In this document: one piece after another, positions 8,949 to 16,945 of the stretch | How the letters are laid out: each line of letters starts with the position of its first letter | Numbering within the stretch: the stretch's first letter is position 1 | NCBI GenBank assembly: GCA_963774455.1 | Contig: CAVZFD010000005.1 | Coordinates: forward strand, 434,001 to 498,000 | Direction of reading: 5' to 3' | Origin: DATFVA01 sp963774455 | GTDB taxonomy: Bacteria; Bacteroidota; Ignavibacteria; Ignavibacteriales; Ignavibacteriaceae | DNA: 64,000 bases | Position numbers and translations under genes: made by a program | The notes under the pieces: model-generated | The model's database searches: none | The model's input: only the letters and a program-made list of their open reading frames with translations | What the model was told of the DNA's origin: nothing

Positions 8949-10142
8949 ATGATCAAAGCAAAACTTCGTACAGTTTCCGAAATAACCAGAGAGATAAAAC
9001 AGAGTCTTGAGGAAGAATTTTCGCAGGTATCTATTATCGGTGAAATATCAAATTTTAAAGCTCATAATTCCGGACACTGGTATTTCAACCTTAAAGACTC
9101 CGACGCGCTTATCTGCTGCACGATGTGGAAAGGGTATAATAATTATGTCTTTTTTACTCCCCAGGATGGGATGAAAGTAATAGTGAACGGAAAACTTTCA
9201 GTTTATCCGCCGAGGGGAACCTACCAGGTTGATGTACGGTCAATGAAACCGGCAGGAGTCGGGGAGCTGCAGGCAGCTTTCGAGATGCTCAAGCAGAAGC
9301 TGAGTGAGGAAGGATTATTCGCAGCATCTCACAAGAAGTCCGTTCCCGTTTTTCCTGCGAAGATAGGAATTGTAACAGCAATAGACGGTGCGGCTTTTAA
9401 GGATATGATCAGTGTGGCAGAGAGGCGGTACCCACTGGTTGAACTTGTTATTTGTCCTGCCCGGGTACAGGGAACCGGTTCCGCAGAAACAATAATTGAA
9501 AGCATAAGACAGCTTAATTTACGCGAAGATATAGATGTAATAATCTTAGCACGCGGAGGGGGATCTATTGAAGATCTCTGGTCTTTCAATGAGGAAGCCG
9601 TAGCAAGGACTATCTACAATTCGCGGATTCCCGTGATCAGTGGAGTAGGGCATGAGATCGATTTTACGATTGCGGATTTCGTGGCTGATTTAAGAGCGCC
9701 GACACCCTCTGCAGCAATGGAATTAGCCACGCCTGATCAGAACGATATTTTTGCCTTTATAAACGATTTTTCCTATAATTCTACAGTAAAAATAAATGAA
9801 TTTTGCCGGAAAGGGAGAAAAAGACTCAGTTCCGTTCTTGGTTCATATGGGTTCAGAGTTCCCCTGGATATTGTGAGAAATAAATCGCAGTTTGTTGACA
9901 ACCTGCTTTACAAAGTGCTTCAAACAACCGATCACAGAATATCATTACACAGCAGTAAAGTTTCACTTCTTACCAAAATTATTGAATCAAATAATGTGCA
10001 GCGTACACTGGAGAGGGGATTCGCACTTGTGAGGCAGGATAACAAATATATAAAAAGAAGTACTCAATTTGCTTCGAATATGGAAACAGAGCTGATATTT
10101 GCTGACGGGAGAATTAAGATCAGCGAGGAAAACAATGAATAA
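8949..10142 (+). CDS. xseA: Exodeoxyribonuclease VII large subunit
   Basis: This is the catalytic large subunit of exonuclease VII, which degrades single-stranded DNA from both ends. Residues 1-100 form the OB-fold DNA-binding domain (VSEITREIKQSLEEEFSQVS, GEISNFKAHNSGHWYFNLKD). The nuclease domain follows with the family signatures ARGGGSIEDLWSFNEEAVAR and ISGVGHEIDFTIADFVADLRAPTPSAA. At 397 residues it is at the short end of the family because the C-terminal coiled-coil segment is reduced. The gene overlaps xseB by eight bases, which fits coupled translation of the two subunits. Confidence 0.95.
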   Translation: MIKAKLRTVSEITREIKQSLEEEFSQVSIIGEISNFKAHNSGHWYFNLKDSDALICCTMWKGYNNYVFFTPQDGMKVIVNGKLSVYPPRGTYQVDVRSMKPAGVGELQAAFEMLKQKLSEEGLFAASHKKSVPVFPAKIGIVTAIDGAAFKDMISVAERRYPLVELVICPARVQGTGSAETIIESIRQLNLREDIDVIILARGGGSIEDLWSFNEEAVARTIYNSRIPVISGVGHEIDFTIADFVADLRAPTPSAAMELATPDQNDIFAFINDFSYNSTVKINEFCRKGRKRLSSVLGSYGFRVPLDIVRNKSQFVDNLLYKVLQTTDHRISLHSSKVSLLTKIIESNNVQRTLERGFALVRQDNKYIKRSTQFASNMETELIFADGRIKISEENNE

Positions 10143-10371
10143 AAAACAACAAAATAACAGCTTTGAAAAAGACCTGAAAAGGCTTGAGGAGATCTCGGTC
10201 CTTCTTGAAAAAGATGCAGTTGATCTTGAAGTTGCCCTAGGCCTTTACGAGGAAGGAATAGAGCTTTCACGAAGCTGTGTTTCGGCTTTAAAGAAAGCCG
10301 AGCTCAGAATTACGGAACTAAAAAAAAGACTCGACGAATTGAATTATGACGAGGAGGAGCGAGAAGAATAA
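10135..10371 (+). CDS. xseB: Exodeoxyribonuclease VII small subunit
   Basis: This 78-residue helical protein binds along the coiled coil of XseA in multiple copies. The signature FEKDLKRLEEISVLLEKDAVDLEVALGLYEEGIEL is the conserved XseB core, and the acidic tail NYDEEEREE is typical. The ATG at 10135 is chosen because it begins the normal XseB N-terminus and overlaps the end of xseA. An upstream in-frame extension to 10099 would overlap xseA by 44 bases and adds residues not found in the family. dxs follows after three bases; an xse-dxs order is common in bacteria. Confidence 0.92.
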   Translation: MNKKQQNNSFEKDLKRLEEISVLLEKDAVDLEVALGLYEEGIELSRSCVSALKKAELRITELKKRLDELNYDEEEREE

Positions 10372-10374
10372 AGT

Positions 10375-11493
10375 ATGGAGAATGAGACTATGTCTGATGA
10401 GATTAAGTACCCGATTCTGTCTAAGGTAAAAGTTCCCGCAGATATCCGGAACCTGGACCCCCAGGAACTGAAAACTTTATGCAGGGATATCCGTGAGTAC
10501 CTGATAGATACAATTTCTGAGGTTGGAGGACATTTCGGGGGCGGACTCGGAACTGTAGAACTTGCTGTTGCTGTCCATAAAGTCTTTAATACTCCACACG
10601 ACCTGGTAGTGTGGGATACAGGCCACCAGGCTTACCCCCATAAAATACTGACCGGGAGAAAAGATCAGCTTAATACTATCAGGCAGCTTCACGGTATCAG
10701 CGGCTTTCTTAAGAGAAATGAAAGTGAATATGATACATTCGGTGCAGGGCATGCAACTACTTCTGTTTCTGCGGCGCTGGGAATGGCGGTTGCGAGAGAT
10801 CTAAAGAATGAGGACAGGAAAGTTGTTGCAATTATCGGCGATGGTGCTATGACAGGCGGAATGGCTTATGAGGCAATGAATAATTCCGGCATTAATAAAT
10901 CAGATCTCATCGTTGTTTTTAACGATAACCGTATGTCAATTGCTCCAAATGTCTGGCAGGTTTCCAATTACTTTACTGAGATGATTGCTCACCCGGATTA
11001 CAATAAGTTTAAAGGACAGATCTGGGAACTGACGGGAAAACTTGATCAGTTCGGTGACCGGTTAAGAAAGATTGCCGTCCGTCTTGAAAACGGAATTAAA
11101 GCGGTTATTACACCAGGAATGCTGTTCGAAGCACTGGGGTTCAGGTATTTTGGTCCTATAAACGGTCACAACCTTCACCAGATGATTCGAATATTTGAAC
11201 AGGTGAAGGATCTTAAAGGTCCCATACTTGTACATGCAATGACACAAAAAGGAAAGGGTTATAAGCCTGCGGAAGGGGATGAGCAGAAACTCCACGCTTC
11301 GACTCCTTTTGATAAACTTACAGGAAAGGCATACAAGAAAAACAGCAGTGCACCATCATATACTTCCATATTCGGAAATGCTCTTGTTGATATAGTAAGA
11401 GGCAATAAAAATGTAGTAGGCATTACTGCCGCAATGCCTGATGGAACCGGACTAGATATCCTGCAGAAGGAATTTCCCAGAAAATTATTTTGA
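10375..11493 (+). CDS. dxs: 1-Deoxy-D-xylulose-5-phosphate synthase, N-terminal part (frame broken)
   Basis: Dxs condenses pyruvate and glyceraldehyde 3-phosphate in a thiamine diphosphate-dependent reaction, the entry to the non-mevalonate isoprenoid pathway. This part holds the cofactor-binding domain: HFGGGLGTVELAVAVH, the ThDP motif GDGAMTGGMAYEAMNNSG and the linker HVHA-like region ILVHAMTQKGKGY. The frame ends at TGA 11491-11493, after EFPRKLF. The normal protein continues FDVGIAEEHAV, which is encoded one base out of register directly downstream. The piece alone would lack the catalytic Glu of the IAEEHA motif and the whole pyrimidine-binding and C-terminal domains. An alternative ATG at 10390 is possible, but 10375 has a GA-rich Shine-Dalgarno before it. 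Confidence 0.9.
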   Translation: MENETMSDEIKYPILSKVKVPADIRNLDPQELKTLCRDIREYLIDTISEVGGHFGGGLGTVELAVAVHKVFNTPHDLVVWDTGHQAYPHKILTGRKDQLNTIRQLHGISGFLKRNESEYDTFGAGHATTSVSAALGMAVARDLKNEDRKVVAIIGDGAMTGGMAYEAMNNSGINKSDLIVVFNDNRMSIAPNVWQVSNYFTEMIAHPDYNKFKGQIWELTGKLDQFGDRLRKIAVRLENGIKAVITPGMLFEALGFRYFGPINGHNLHQMIRIFEQVKDLKGPILVHAMTQKGKGYKPAEGDEQKLHASTPFDKLTGKAYKKNSSAPSYTSIFGNALVDIVRGNKNVVGITAAMPDGTGLDILQKEFPRKLF

Positions 11494-11494
11494 C
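11485..11494 (+). other. Frame-change site in dxs (UUU UGA C)
   Basis: In the upstream frame the codons are TTA TTT TGA; in the downstream frame they are TTT GAC GTT. A +1 shift of the UUU codon (11488-11490) onto the overlapping UUU (11489-11491) would give perfect re-pairing and read LFDVGIAEEH, exactly the family length. The layout resembles the CUU-UGA-C shift site of the release factor 2 gene. The only upstream AAGGA is about 20 bases away, too far for the release factor 2 type of stimulation. A single extra T in a run TATTTT would equally explain it and would restore YFDVG, the residue usually seen. Confidence 0.6.
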
Positions 11495-12310
11495 GTTGGA
11501 ATCGCTGAAGAACATGCAGTAACCTTTGCAGCCGGTATGGCAACGCAAGGAATAGTACCTGTTTTAACTGTTTACTCGACCTTCCTCCAGAGAGGGTTTG
11601 ATCAGATTATTCACGATGTTGGAATCCAGAAATTACATGTAGTATTTGCAATGGACAGGGCAGGACTCGTAGGAGCGGACGGGCCGACACATCACGGAGC
11701 ATTTGATCTTACCTATTTAAGACTTGTTCCGGGAATGGTTATTATGGCTCCCAAAGATGAATCGGAGCTGCGAGATATGTTATACACCGCTGTCAATTAT
11801 AAAGAGGGACCAATAGCTATCAGGTATCCAAGAGGATCGGCACTGGGAGTTGAACTTAAAGAAGGCTTCGATGCAATTGAAATAGGCAAGGCAGAGAAAC
11901 TCAGGGAAGGCGATGATGCAGCTCTCCTGGCAGCGGGCTCAATGGTTCAATATGCACTTAAAGCTGCTGAAAAACTTGCTGCTGATGGAATCATTTGCGA
12001 AGTTATAAATATGAGGTTTATAAAACCATTGGATACAGGTATGCTTGATTATATTGCCGGCAAACATCCGAAGATTGTGACTCTCGAGGAGAATACTCTA
12101 GTGGGAGGATTCGGAAGTGCTGTGTTGGAATATTTCAATGATAAGAACTATAAAAATGATATTTTGAGAATGGGACTGCCGGATAACTTTGTTGAACATG
12201 GTACTCAGAAAGAACTTCATCACATCCTGAAAATTGATCCTGAGGGAATTGTGGAAAGAGTTAAATCATTTTGCAGAAACAACAGTCTTAACCAGGAGAT
12301 CACCATTTGA
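11492..12310 (+). CDS. dxs: 1-Deoxy-D-xylulose-5-phosphate synthase, C-terminal part (frame broken)
   Basis: This frame continues Dxs from DVGIAEEHAVTFAAGMA, which contains the catalytic Glu, through the transketolase-like pyrimidine-binding domain (GLVGADGPTHHGAFDLTYLR, IRYPRG) to the C-terminal transketolase domain (INMRFIKPLDTGML, LEENTLVGGFGSAV). Joined to the upstream part, the total is about 644 residues, normal for Dxs. The first internal ATG is at 11537, but it falls inside a conserved helix and is not a natural start. All expected motifs are intact and no other lesions are seen, which argues against long-standing decay. The stop overlaps the TTG start of the next gene. Confidence 0.88.
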   Translation, partial: DVGIAEEHAVTFAAGMATQGIVPVLTVYSTFLQRGFDQIIHDVGIQKLHVVFAMDRAGLVGADGPTHHGAFDLTYLRLVPGMVIMAPKDESELRDMLYTAVNYKEGPIAIRYPRGSALGVELKEGFDAIEIGKAEKLREGDDAALLAAGSMVQYALKAAEKLAADGIICEVINMRFIKPLDTGMLDYIAGKHPKIVTLEENTLVGGFGSAVLEYFNDKNYKNDILRMGLPDNFVEHGTQKELHHILKIDPEGIVERVKSFCRNNSLNQEITI

Positions 12311-13320
12311 ACGGAAAAACAAATGTAGCTATTATTGGACTTGGAGGCATCGTACAGCTTGTTCATCTCCCGAACCTGCTCAAAATGGATAATGTCAGGG
12401 TGACAGCTGTAGCGGAAATAAATAAAAACAGGCTAAACACAATTTCTGATAAGTTTAATATCGAAGGCCGATATACTGACTATAAAGAGCTTCTTTCAGA
12501 AGCTGATGCGGAGGCGGTAATCATTGCAACTCCTACCCACCTTCACAAAGAGACTGCCGTTGCCGCTCTTAAAGCAAAAAAGGATGTACTTGTTGAAAAA
12601 CCGCTTGCAAGAACGTATGCAGAAGCCAAACCAATAATTGATGCTGCAAAAAAGTCAAAAAATAAAATTATGGTCGGGATGAACCTGAGGTACAGGCCCG
12701 ACGCAATGATTTTAAGGAGTCTCATTAACTCCGGTGAAATAGGTGAACCTTTTTATGTTAAATGCGGATGGATTAGAAGACAGAGCAGCGGGGAAAAATG
12801 GTTTACCAGGAAAGAAGAATCGGGAGGAGGTGTAATAATCGATCTGAGCATACTTTTGCTTGATCTCGCCCTGTGGCTGCTGAATTATCCGCCGGTTACA
12901 AGCGTAACCACCCAGAATTTCTCTATGAATACAAAAAACGTTGAAGACAGCTCAATTAGTATGTTGAGGTGCAAAAATAATGCTGTTATCAGTATGGAAA
13001 CAAGCTGGTCGATACCTCTTGAGAAAGATCTTTTTTATTTCAATGTTTACGGAACGAAAGGAAGTGCATCTTTGAACCCTTTCCGGATAAACAAAAAAAT
13101 AGACGAGCAGTTTATGGATCTGACACCCGCGCAGACTGAAAGCGCGGTAACATTATTCAAAAAATCCTACCTTAATGAGTTAAAGAGTTTTATTGGTGCC
13201 GTTAGAGGGCTTAATCCTATATTCTCACCCGCCACGGAGGCTCTCTCCCGTATGAGGGTGATCGATGCAATGTATCAGTCGGCAGAAAAAAAATCTGAAG
13301 TTAACATCAGGCAGACGTGA
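12307..13320 (+). CDS. Gfo/Idh/MocA family NAD(P)-dependent oxidoreductase
   Basis: This 337-residue cytoplasmic protein has the N-terminal Rossmann fold (VAIIGLGGIVQLVHLPNL) and the diagnostic ATPTHLHKETAVAALKAKKDVLVEKPLA segment. There the Glu-Lys-Pro motif supplies the catalytic Lys. A C-terminal alpha/beta substrate domain begins around residue 125 (VGMNLRYRPDA). Family members oxidise or reduce sugars, inositols or related compounds, and the substrate cannot be told from sequence. The start is a TTG overlapping the dxs stop, preceded by AGGAG at 12293-12297. The stop overlaps the next gene's GTG, so xseA through the histidine kinase is probably one operon. Confidence 0.85.
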   Translation: MNGKTNVAIIGLGGIVQLVHLPNLLKMDNVRVTAVAEINKNRLNTISDKFNIEGRYTDYKELLSEADAEAVIIATPTHLHKETAVAALKAKKDVLVEKPLARTYAEAKPIIDAAKKSKNKIMVGMNLRYRPDAMILRSLINSGEIGEPFYVKCGWIRRQSSGEKWFTRKEESGGGVIIDLSILLLDLALWLLNYPPVTSVTTQNFSMNTKNVEDSSISMLRCKNNAVISMETSWSIPLEKDLFYFNVYGTKGSASLNPFRINKKIDEQFMDLTPAQTESAVTLFKKSYLNELKSFIGAVRGLNPIFSPATEALSRMRVIDAMYQSAEKKSEVNIRQT

Positions 13321-14003
13321 AATCAAAAATTTTACTTGTAGATGACGAAAAAGATATTGTTGAGTTCCTGGAATACAATTTAAACCAGGAGGGATTCGAT
13401 GTCATAACCGCTTATGACGGCAAAGAGGCACTTCAGAAAATCTCTGAAAAACCGGATCTGATTATACTTGATATTATGATGCCTAATATCGATGGTTATG
13501 AGGTATGCAGACAAATCAGGAAAAACAGTGACTATGCAGATATCCCGGTTATTTTCCTGACGGCCAAAGGTGCTGAGACTGATGAAATTAAGGGATTGGA
13601 ACTCGGAGCGAGCGACTTTATCAAAAAACCTATTTCACCCAAAAAGCTGGTTGCAAGGGTAAACTCAAACCTTAGAAAAAATTCCAAAGAAGAGAAAAGT
13701 CGACCCGTTATTATAGAAACAGGACCTTTGCATATTAACCGTGAACGATATGTTGTGAAGCTTGACGGCAGCGAAGTAATTTTTCCAAGGAAAGAATTTG
13801 AACTGCTGTATTTCCTCGCTAATAATCCCGGGAAGGTATTCAGCCGGGATGCACTTTTAAAAACAGTCTGGGGGGTAGATGTTTATGTTGTGGACAGAAC
13901 TGTGGATGTGCATATAAGGAAAATACGCGAGAAGCTGGATAAATATTCCGACCTTATCGAAACCATTAAAGGTGTAGGATATAGATTTAAAAGTGTTGAA
14001 TGA
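13317..14003 (+). CDS. OmpR/PhoB-type response regulator
   Basis: A 228-residue transcription factor with a receiver domain (residues 1-120) and a winged-helix DNA-binding domain (about 130-225). The phosphoacceptor is D52 in LIILDIMMP, with the acidic pair D9-D10 and the conserved Lys in SDFIKKPIS. The C-terminal domain shows FPRKEFELLYFLANNPGKVFSR and the recognition segment VDVHIRKIREKLD. The start is GTG at 13317, four bases overlapping the previous gene. It overlaps the downstream histidine kinase by 11 bases, so the two form a cognate pair. Similarity is greatest to PhoB-like regulators, but a phosphate role is not shown by the sequence. Confidence 0.92.
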   Translation: MKSKILLVDDEKDIVEFLEYNLNQEGFDVITAYDGKEALQKISEKPDLIILDIMMPNIDGYEVCRQIRKNSDYADIPVIFLTAKGAETDEIKGLELGASDFIKKPISPKKLVARVNSNLRKNSKEEKSRPVIIETGPLHINRERYVVKLDGSEVIFPRKEFELLYFLANNPGKVFSRDALLKTVWGVDVYVVDRTVDVHIRKIREKLDKYSDLIETIKGVGYRFKSVE

Positions 14004-15021
14004 ATTAAAAGCAAATCTTAAATCTGCCAGGGTATTCCTTCCTGAATTTCTGACCTTTGATGTTGTTTTTATCGCTATTATTATCTTCAGTATTGATAAT
14101 CCTTCGGTTCAAATCTTCTTTATCATCGTTATCCTGGTACTCAGCTTATTTTTACTTAACCTGGTTGGTAGTAAAAGATTGAAGGAACTGGCACAGATAA
14201 AGCACACAATCTCCAATATCAGGAATAATGGTTACAGGTCATCTGATGAAATACAGCTGAGTAAAAATCTGGAAGGAATACAGAAGGAGATCAAGGAAAT
14301 GTTTAATAAAGCCAGAAGTGACGTTGAATATCTTAAAAGGCTTGAGAGAATAAGGACGGAATTTCTCGGGAATGTTTCTCACGAACTACGGACTCCCATC
14401 TTCTCCATCCAGGGTTATATAGAGACCCTCCTGAACGGAGCCATCAATGACAATAAGGTAAACAGAAACTTTCTGGCCAAAGCAAACCAGCATACGATAA
14501 ATCTTAATAATTTGCTTAATGACCTTATAGATATATCTATGATTGAATCAGGGGAGATGAGAATGAGTTTCAGGTATTTTTCTGTTAAAGAATACCTCGA
14601 AAATATCGTAACAGAGATTAAGCCGCTTGCCGATGAAAAGAACATACTCGTGGAACTTGAACCTGTTCGAGACAAGCTGCAGCTGTTTGGTGATAAGAAT
14701 AAATTAAAGCAGGTGTTCGTTAATCTCCTGACAAATGCTATTAAGTATACCGAATCGGGATCGGTTACTATCTTGGTCCGGGAAGAAGAAAATTCAGCAA
14801 TAATAATTATTAGGGATACAGGTATTGGAATACCCCCGGAGGATATTCCAAGAATCTTTGAGAGATTCTTCAGGGTGGATAAAGCACGCTCAAGGTCAGT
14901 CGGCGGTACCGGACTAGGACTGGCAATAGTAAAACATATCATCGAAGCACATGGTTCTAAAGTTGAAGTTAAGAGTGAACCGGGTAAGGGGAGTGAATTC
15001 TCATTCAGACTTAAGAAATAG
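13993..15021 (+). CDS. Membrane histidine kinase (PhoR-like)
   Basis: This 342-residue sensor kinase is partner to the overlapping response regulator. Two hydrophobic segments (about 21-36 and 40-58) anchor it in the inner membrane with almost no periplasmic loop, so it probably senses within the membrane or through other proteins. The dimerisation and phosphoacceptor domain has H130 in NVSHELRTPIFS. The ATPase domain is intact, with NLLTNAIKYT, RDTGIGIPPEDIPRIFERF and GGTGLGLAIVKHI. No PAS domain is evident, which makes it shorter than classical PhoR. GTG at 13993 and TTG at 13996 are both possible starts within the previous gene. Confidence 0.9.
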   Translation: MLNELKANLKSARVFLPEFLTFDVVFIAIIIFSIDNPSVQIFFIIVILVLSLFLLNLVGSKRLKELAQIKHTISNIRNNGYRSSDEIQLSKNLEGIQKEIKEMFNKARSDVEYLKRLERIRTEFLGNVSHELRTPIFSIQGYIETLLNGAINDNKVNRNFLAKANQHTINLNNLLNDLIDISMIESGEMRMSFRYFSVKEYLENIVTEIKPLADEKNILVELEPVRDKLQLFGDKNKLKQVFVNLLTNAIKYTESGSVTILVREEENSAIIIIRDTGIGIPPEDIPRIFERFFRVDKARSRSVGGTGLGLAIVKHIIEAHGSKVEVKSEPGKGSEFSFRLKK

Positions 15022-15129
15022 AAAATTTGTATTGGGTAGCTAAAAAGCCAAAATTGCACGGTTATTCAATTATTTTAACAATTATCTGTCATATTTGCTC
15101 AAAATCGAAGTATTTTTCTATTATTAGAA

Positions 15130-15160
15130 TTGACATATAAGATTCAAATTATTAACTTTG
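15130..15160 (+). promoter_or_regulatory. Promoter for rplU-rpmA (TTGACA, 17-bp spacer, TAACTTTG)
   Basis: TTGACA at 15130-15135 is followed after 17 bases by TAACTTTG at 15153-15160. The downstream box matches the Bacteroidota -7 consensus TAnnTTTG, while the upstream box is an ordinary -35. The same arrangement occurs before nuoA and, in weaker form, before lexA in this window. The start codon lies 30 bases downstream. Confidence 0.65.
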
Positions 15161-15189
15161 TTGTCTAATTTTTCGGAAAGGTTAAGTAA

Positions 15190-15498
15190 ATGTTTGCCGT
15201 TGTTAATATCTCAGGTCAACAATTTAAGGTTGAGGAAAAAGGAAAATATTACGTACCGAGATTAAATGCAGAACCGGATTCAGAAATCACTTTTGACCAA
15301 ATTCTGCTTTTCTCTGACGATAAAAATGTGAAGATTGGTGCACCATCAGTTGAGAAGATGAAAGTGACTGCGAGAGTACTTGAGCATATTAAAGATGACA
15401 AAGTAATTGTTTTCAAGAAGAAAAGAAGAACAAATTACCAGAAGAAAAACGGGCACAGGCAGCAGCTTACCAGAATTGAAATTACCAGTATAGGTTAA
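15190..15498 (+). CDS. rplU: 50S ribosomal protein L21
   Basis: L21 binds 23S rRNA in the large ribosomal subunit. The 102-residue length is standard. The N-terminus MFAVVNISGQQFKVEEKGKYYVPRL and the C-terminal block VIVFKKKRRTNYQKKNGHRQQLTRIEI are the family hallmarks. Binding of rRNA is through the basic KKKRRTNYQKKNGHRQ stretch. The ATG follows GGAAAGG at 15174-15180. L27 follows after 17 bases, the near-universal rplU-rpmA order. Confidence 0.97.
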   Translation: MFAVVNISGQQFKVEEKGKYYVPRLNAEPDSEITFDQILLFSDDKNVKIGAPSVEKMKVTARVLEHIKDDKVIVFKKKRRTNYQKKNGHRQQLTRIEITSIG

Positions 15499-15515
15499 AA
15501 GAAGGAGATTTTATA

Positions 15516-15770
15516 ATGGCACATAAAAAAGGTCAAGGCTCATCCAGGAACGGAAGAGATAGTAATGCGCAGAGACTGGGTGTAAAGAAATTCGGCGGTG
15601 AGCAGGTTCTAGCCGGAAATATTCTTGTGAGACAAAGAGGCACCAAATTTCATCCCGGCGTTAATGTTAAAAAAGGCGGAGATGATACCTTGTTTGCTGT
15701 AGCTGATGGTATTGTAAAATTTGAGACCAAACGCGGCAACAGGCAGTTTATAAGCATATTGCCGTCATAA
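15516..15770 (+). CDS. rpmA: 50S ribosomal protein L27
   Basis: L27 reaches the peptidyl-transferase centre of the large subunit with its flexible N-terminus. This 84-residue copy starts MAHKKGQGSSRNGRDSNAQR, so it has the short mature-type N-terminus and no cleavable extension of the Firmicutes type. The core GVKKFGGEQVLAGNILVRQRGTKFHPG is fully typical. AAGGAGAT lies just upstream of the ATG. A bidirectional terminator follows. Confidence 0.97.
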   Translation: MAHKKGQGSSRNGRDSNAQRLGVKKFGGEQVLAGNILVRQRGTKFHPGVNVKKGGDDTLFAVADGIVKFETKRGNRQFISILPS

Positions 15771-15785
15771 TAAATATTGAATATT

Positions 15786-15815
15786 AAAAAACCCTCTTAA
15801 GCAAGAGGGTTTTTT
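15786..15815. terminator. Bidirectional terminator between rpmA and mdh
   Basis: The stem AAAACCCTCTT pairs with AAGAGGGTTTT around an AAGC loop (15799-15802), with A-rich and T-rich flanks. It can therefore end both the plus-strand ribosomal protein transcript and the minus-strand malate dehydrogenase transcript, which converge here. Confidence 0.85.
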
Positions 15816-15834
15816 AATTTTAAAGCTGCGAATG

Positions 15835-16800
15835 TCAGAATCCTAATCTTTCCATATCAGCCACAAGTGATTTAACAGCAGACACAGAATTATCGAGCAA
15901 CTTTTGTTCCTGATCATCCAGTTGGAATTCAATTACTTTTTCAACTCCAGCTTCACCTAGAACTGCAGGGACACCAACATAATATCCTTTCACTCCGAAT
16001 TCACCCTCAAGGTAAGCACAAACAGGCAAAACTCTCTTTTCGTCTCTTAATATAGATTCGGCCATAGCAATTGCCGCCGCCGCAGGTGAATAAAAAGCTG
16101 AACCGGTTTTAAGCAGCTTGACTACTTCACCACCAGCCATCTTTGTTCTTTCCACAATTGCATCCATGACTTTCTGAGCTTTAGCTTTATCATTGTATTT
16201 CTTTTCAAGGAGATCCATTGCAGGGATACCATTAACATTTGCATAACGTATAATAGGAACCATTGTATCTCCATGTCCTCCCAGAACCATTGTATTGACA
16301 TCTTTTACAGACACCCCTAGTTCCCAGGCAATAAAAGTGGAGAATCTTGATGAATCCAGTACGCCTGCCTGCCCAAGCACCCGGTGATGGTCAAATCCAG
16401 TGACTTTCTTGAACAATGTAACCATAGCATCTAGCGGATTGGAAATTATGATTACGATGGCTTTCGGCGCATATTTCTTGACGTTTTCTGCAACAGTATT
16501 CATAATTTTTGCATTGGTTGTAAGCAGGTCATCTCTGCTCATTCCCGGTTTCCTGGGGAGGCCGGCAGTGATGATGATAAGATCAGAATTTGCAATATCT
16601 TTATAATCATTTGTTCCGGTTACATTTGCATCGAAGCCGTCAATCCTGGCTGCCTCTCCGATGTCGAGGGTCTTACCCTGAGGCATATCTTCAACTATAT
16701 CGTACAGGACAACATCTCCGAGTCTTTTCATAGCTACAAGCTGAGCAAGTACTCCGCCGATCTGTCCACCGCCTATTAAAGCTATTTTTTTTCTTCCCAT
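15835..16800 (-). CDS. mdh: Malate dehydrogenase (LDH-like type), copy 1
   Basis: The enzyme interconverts malate and oxaloacetate with NAD in the TCA cycle. The 321-residue protein has the nucleotide-binding GGGQIGGVLAQL, the substrate-binding Arg in LPRKPGMSRDDLL, the Asn of IISNPLDAMV and the catalytic His in LGGHGDTMVP. The RKPGM segment and the GKTLDI block mark the LDH-like malate dehydrogenase group rather than lactate dehydrogenase. AAGAGG precedes the ATG on the minus strand. It is divergent from a paralogue at 16946. This copy follows the family consensus more closely, so it is the better candidate for the housekeeping enzyme. Confidence 0.93.
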   Translation of the reverse strand: MGRKKIALIGGGQIGGVLAQLVAMKRLGDVVLYDIVEDMPQGKTLDIGEAARIDGFDANVTGTNDYKDIANSDLIIITAGLPRKPGMSRDDLLTTNAKIMNTVAENVKKYAPKAIVIIISNPLDAMVTLFKKVTGFDHHRVLGQAGVLDSSRFSTFIAWELGVSVKDVNTMVLGGHGDTMVPIIRYANVNGIPAMDLLEKKYNDKAKAQKVMDAIVERTKMAGGEVVKLLKTGSAFYSPAAAAIAMAESILRDEKRVLPVCAYLEGEFGVKGYYVGVPAVLGEAGVEKVIEFQLDDQEQKLLDNSVSAVKSLVADMERLGF

Positions 16801-16888
16801 AATTTTTCCTCTTGGTTTTTATGAATTTTATGTCTCAGATCAAACTGAAACACCAGCTAATAAACAAAAATAAATATGAATGCTTCCA

Positions 16889-16920
16889 TTTGCAAAGAAA
16901 GTACGATATTCTATATTTTG
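16889..16920 (+). promoter_or_regulatory. Probable promoter for the second malate dehydrogenase gene
   Basis: TTTG at 16889-16892, a 19-base spacer and TATATTTTG at 16912-16920 agree closely with the Bacteroidota promoter pattern TTTG-N19-TAnnTTTG, with one extra T in the second box. Its position shows that the ATG at 16880 is upstream of transcription, which supports 16946 as the real start. Confidence 0.5.
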
Positions 16921-16945
16921 GTATTTCTTATTTTTAAGGCTGATA

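Noticed and set aside
11537..12310. Independent gene starting at the internal ATG of dxs
   Set aside because: The frame is continuous with Dxs motifs upstream of this ATG, including the catalytic Glu, so it is the second half of one enzyme.
14415..15059. 214-residue open frame on the minus strand
   Set aside because: It is antisense to the histidine kinase, is Ser-rich with no recognisable domain, and the plus strand encodes all kinase motifs.
16880..16945. Upstream ATG extension of the second malate dehydrogenase by 22 residues
   Set aside because: The extra residues (MLPFAKKVRYSIFWY and more) do not belong to the family, and the stretch contains a good promoter pattern, so it lies before the transcript start.
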